Source: Clostridiales bacterium UBA1728
GTDB taxonomy: Bacteria > Bacillota > Clostridia > Oscillospirales > Oscillospiraceae
NCBI GenBank assembly: GCA_002315975.1
Contig: DCIK01000015.1
Location: forward strand, 113,949 to 126,072
DNA: 12,124 bases
Reading direction: 5' to 3'
Shown here: piece by piece, positions 11,681 through 12,124 of the stretch
Numbering within the stretch: the first letter of the stretch is position 1
How the letters are laid out: each line of letters opens with the position of its first letter
The notes under the pieces: model-generated
What the model was told of the DNA's origin: nothing
Seen by the model: only the letters and a program-made list of their open reading frames with translations
Database searches by the model: none
Program-made: the position numbers and the translations under genes

Positions 11681-12124
11681 GCTTTCATCACTCCGTTGAT
11701 CAGCTTGCTGAGCTCATCCACGCTTTCCTCGATGCTCAGTGCCGTGGTATCCAGCAGATGCGCATCCTCCGCAGCCTTCAGCGGAGCCGCCGCGCGCTTG
11801 GTGTCACGCTCGTCGCGCTCCCGCATATCCCGGAGAATTTCCTCATAGCTGTAGTTCTGCCCCTTCTCCTGCAGCTCCAGCATTCTCCTCTGTGCGCGAG
11901 CCTCGGCGCTGGCCGTCAGAAAAACCTTCACATCCGCATGGGGCAGCACAACCGTGCCGATGTCGCGTCCGTCCATGATCACGCTGTTTTTCCGCGCCAG
12001 AGAGCGCTGCATCTCCATGAGGAAGGTACGCACCTCAGGGATAGCGGAAACCTTGGAGGCATAGGCGCTGATCTCCGGGGTACGGATAAAGCCGTTTACA
12101 TCCTCGTTGAAGAGGAACATATGC
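11677..12124 (-). CDS. cmk: Cytidylate kinase, C-terminal part (cut by window edge)
   Basis: Cytidylate kinase phosphorylates CMP and dCMP with ATP in the cytosol. The visible part is about 149 residues of a usual 215-230; the N-terminal P-loop lies beyond the window. The diagnostic GFIRTPEIS near the start of the visible part, the VSAIPEVR segment, the MDGRDIGTVVLP motif, and the lid-like RERDERDTKRAAAPLKAAEDAHLLDTT region are intact. The frame stays open to base 12124, so no start is called; the ATG at 12120 is internal (context MFLFNEDVNGFIRTPE). The stop overlaps the GTG start of ispH-rpsA by 4 nt. Cmk, IspH and S1 genes are often neighbours in Firmicutes. CMP released by IspF could be one of its substrates, which is an inference. 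Confidence 0.95.
   Translation of the reverse strand, partial: HMFLFNEDVNGFIRTPEISAYASKVSAIPEVRTFLMEMQRSLARKNSVIMDGRDIGTVVLPHADVKVFLTASAEARAQRRMLELQEKGQNYSYEEILRDMRERDERDTKRAAAPLKAAEDAHLLDTTALSIEESVDELSKLINGVMKA

Overview
The window looks like a chromosomal core region of a Gram-positive anaerobe of the class Clostridia, probably Oscillospiraceae or a close relative. Evidence for this is a fused IspH-ribosomal protein S1 gene (a clostridial trait), a CdaA/CdaR (YbbR) c-di-AMP pair, RemA (DUF370), a CarD-like regulator next to ispD, strong AGGAGG-type ribosome binding sites, and a moderately GC-rich composition (judged by eye, not counted). The placement is an inference from gene content; no rRNA or other taxonomic marker is present.

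All 15 recognised genes lie on the minus strand, so the window reads right to left. (1) 12124-9614: the 3' part of cmk, then a bifunctional ispH-rpsA fusion, closed by a clear intrinsic terminator (9569-9596). (2) 9557-7794: a good sigma-A promoter (TTGAAA, 17 nt, TATATT), then carD-like, ispD and ispF. (3) 7793-7396: a 398-bp gene-free stretch. It holds a hairpin-rich, MITE-like insertion (about 319 bp, inverted-repeat ends, flanked by perfect 15-bp direct repeats) and then a strong hairpin that buries the Shine-Dalgarno of the next gene. (4) 7395-6026: a small DUF3343 protein and a cysteine-desulfurase-like aminotransferase, overlapping by 4 nt. (5) 6017-81: a promoter (TTGCCT, 17 nt, TATAAT), then a tightly packed eight-gene unit: cdaA, cdaR, a DUF5685 protein, a J-domain protein, a small membrane protein, yicC, remA and gmk. 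Junctions inside this unit are mostly 4-20 nt overlaps. (6) 80-1: downstream of gmk, the start of a second copy of the repeat found in region 3, cut by the window edge.

Functionally, ispD, ispF and ispH are three steps of the MEP isoprenoid pathway, split over two neighbouring transcripts. The CdaA unit joins c-di-AMP synthesis to RNA processing (YicC), biofilm regulation (RemA) and guanine nucleotide supply (Gmk). The DUF3343-desulfurase pair suggests sulfur or selenium transfer.

The observations most worth following are: the dispersed element with a reconstructable empty site; the SD-sequestering, terminator-like hairpin before the DUF3343 gene; and a near-perfect Shine-Dalgarno plus ATG inside the ispH-rpsA fusion, placed so that a free S1 protein could also be made. 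No CRISPR array, rRNA, tRNA, transposase or phage gene was seen.
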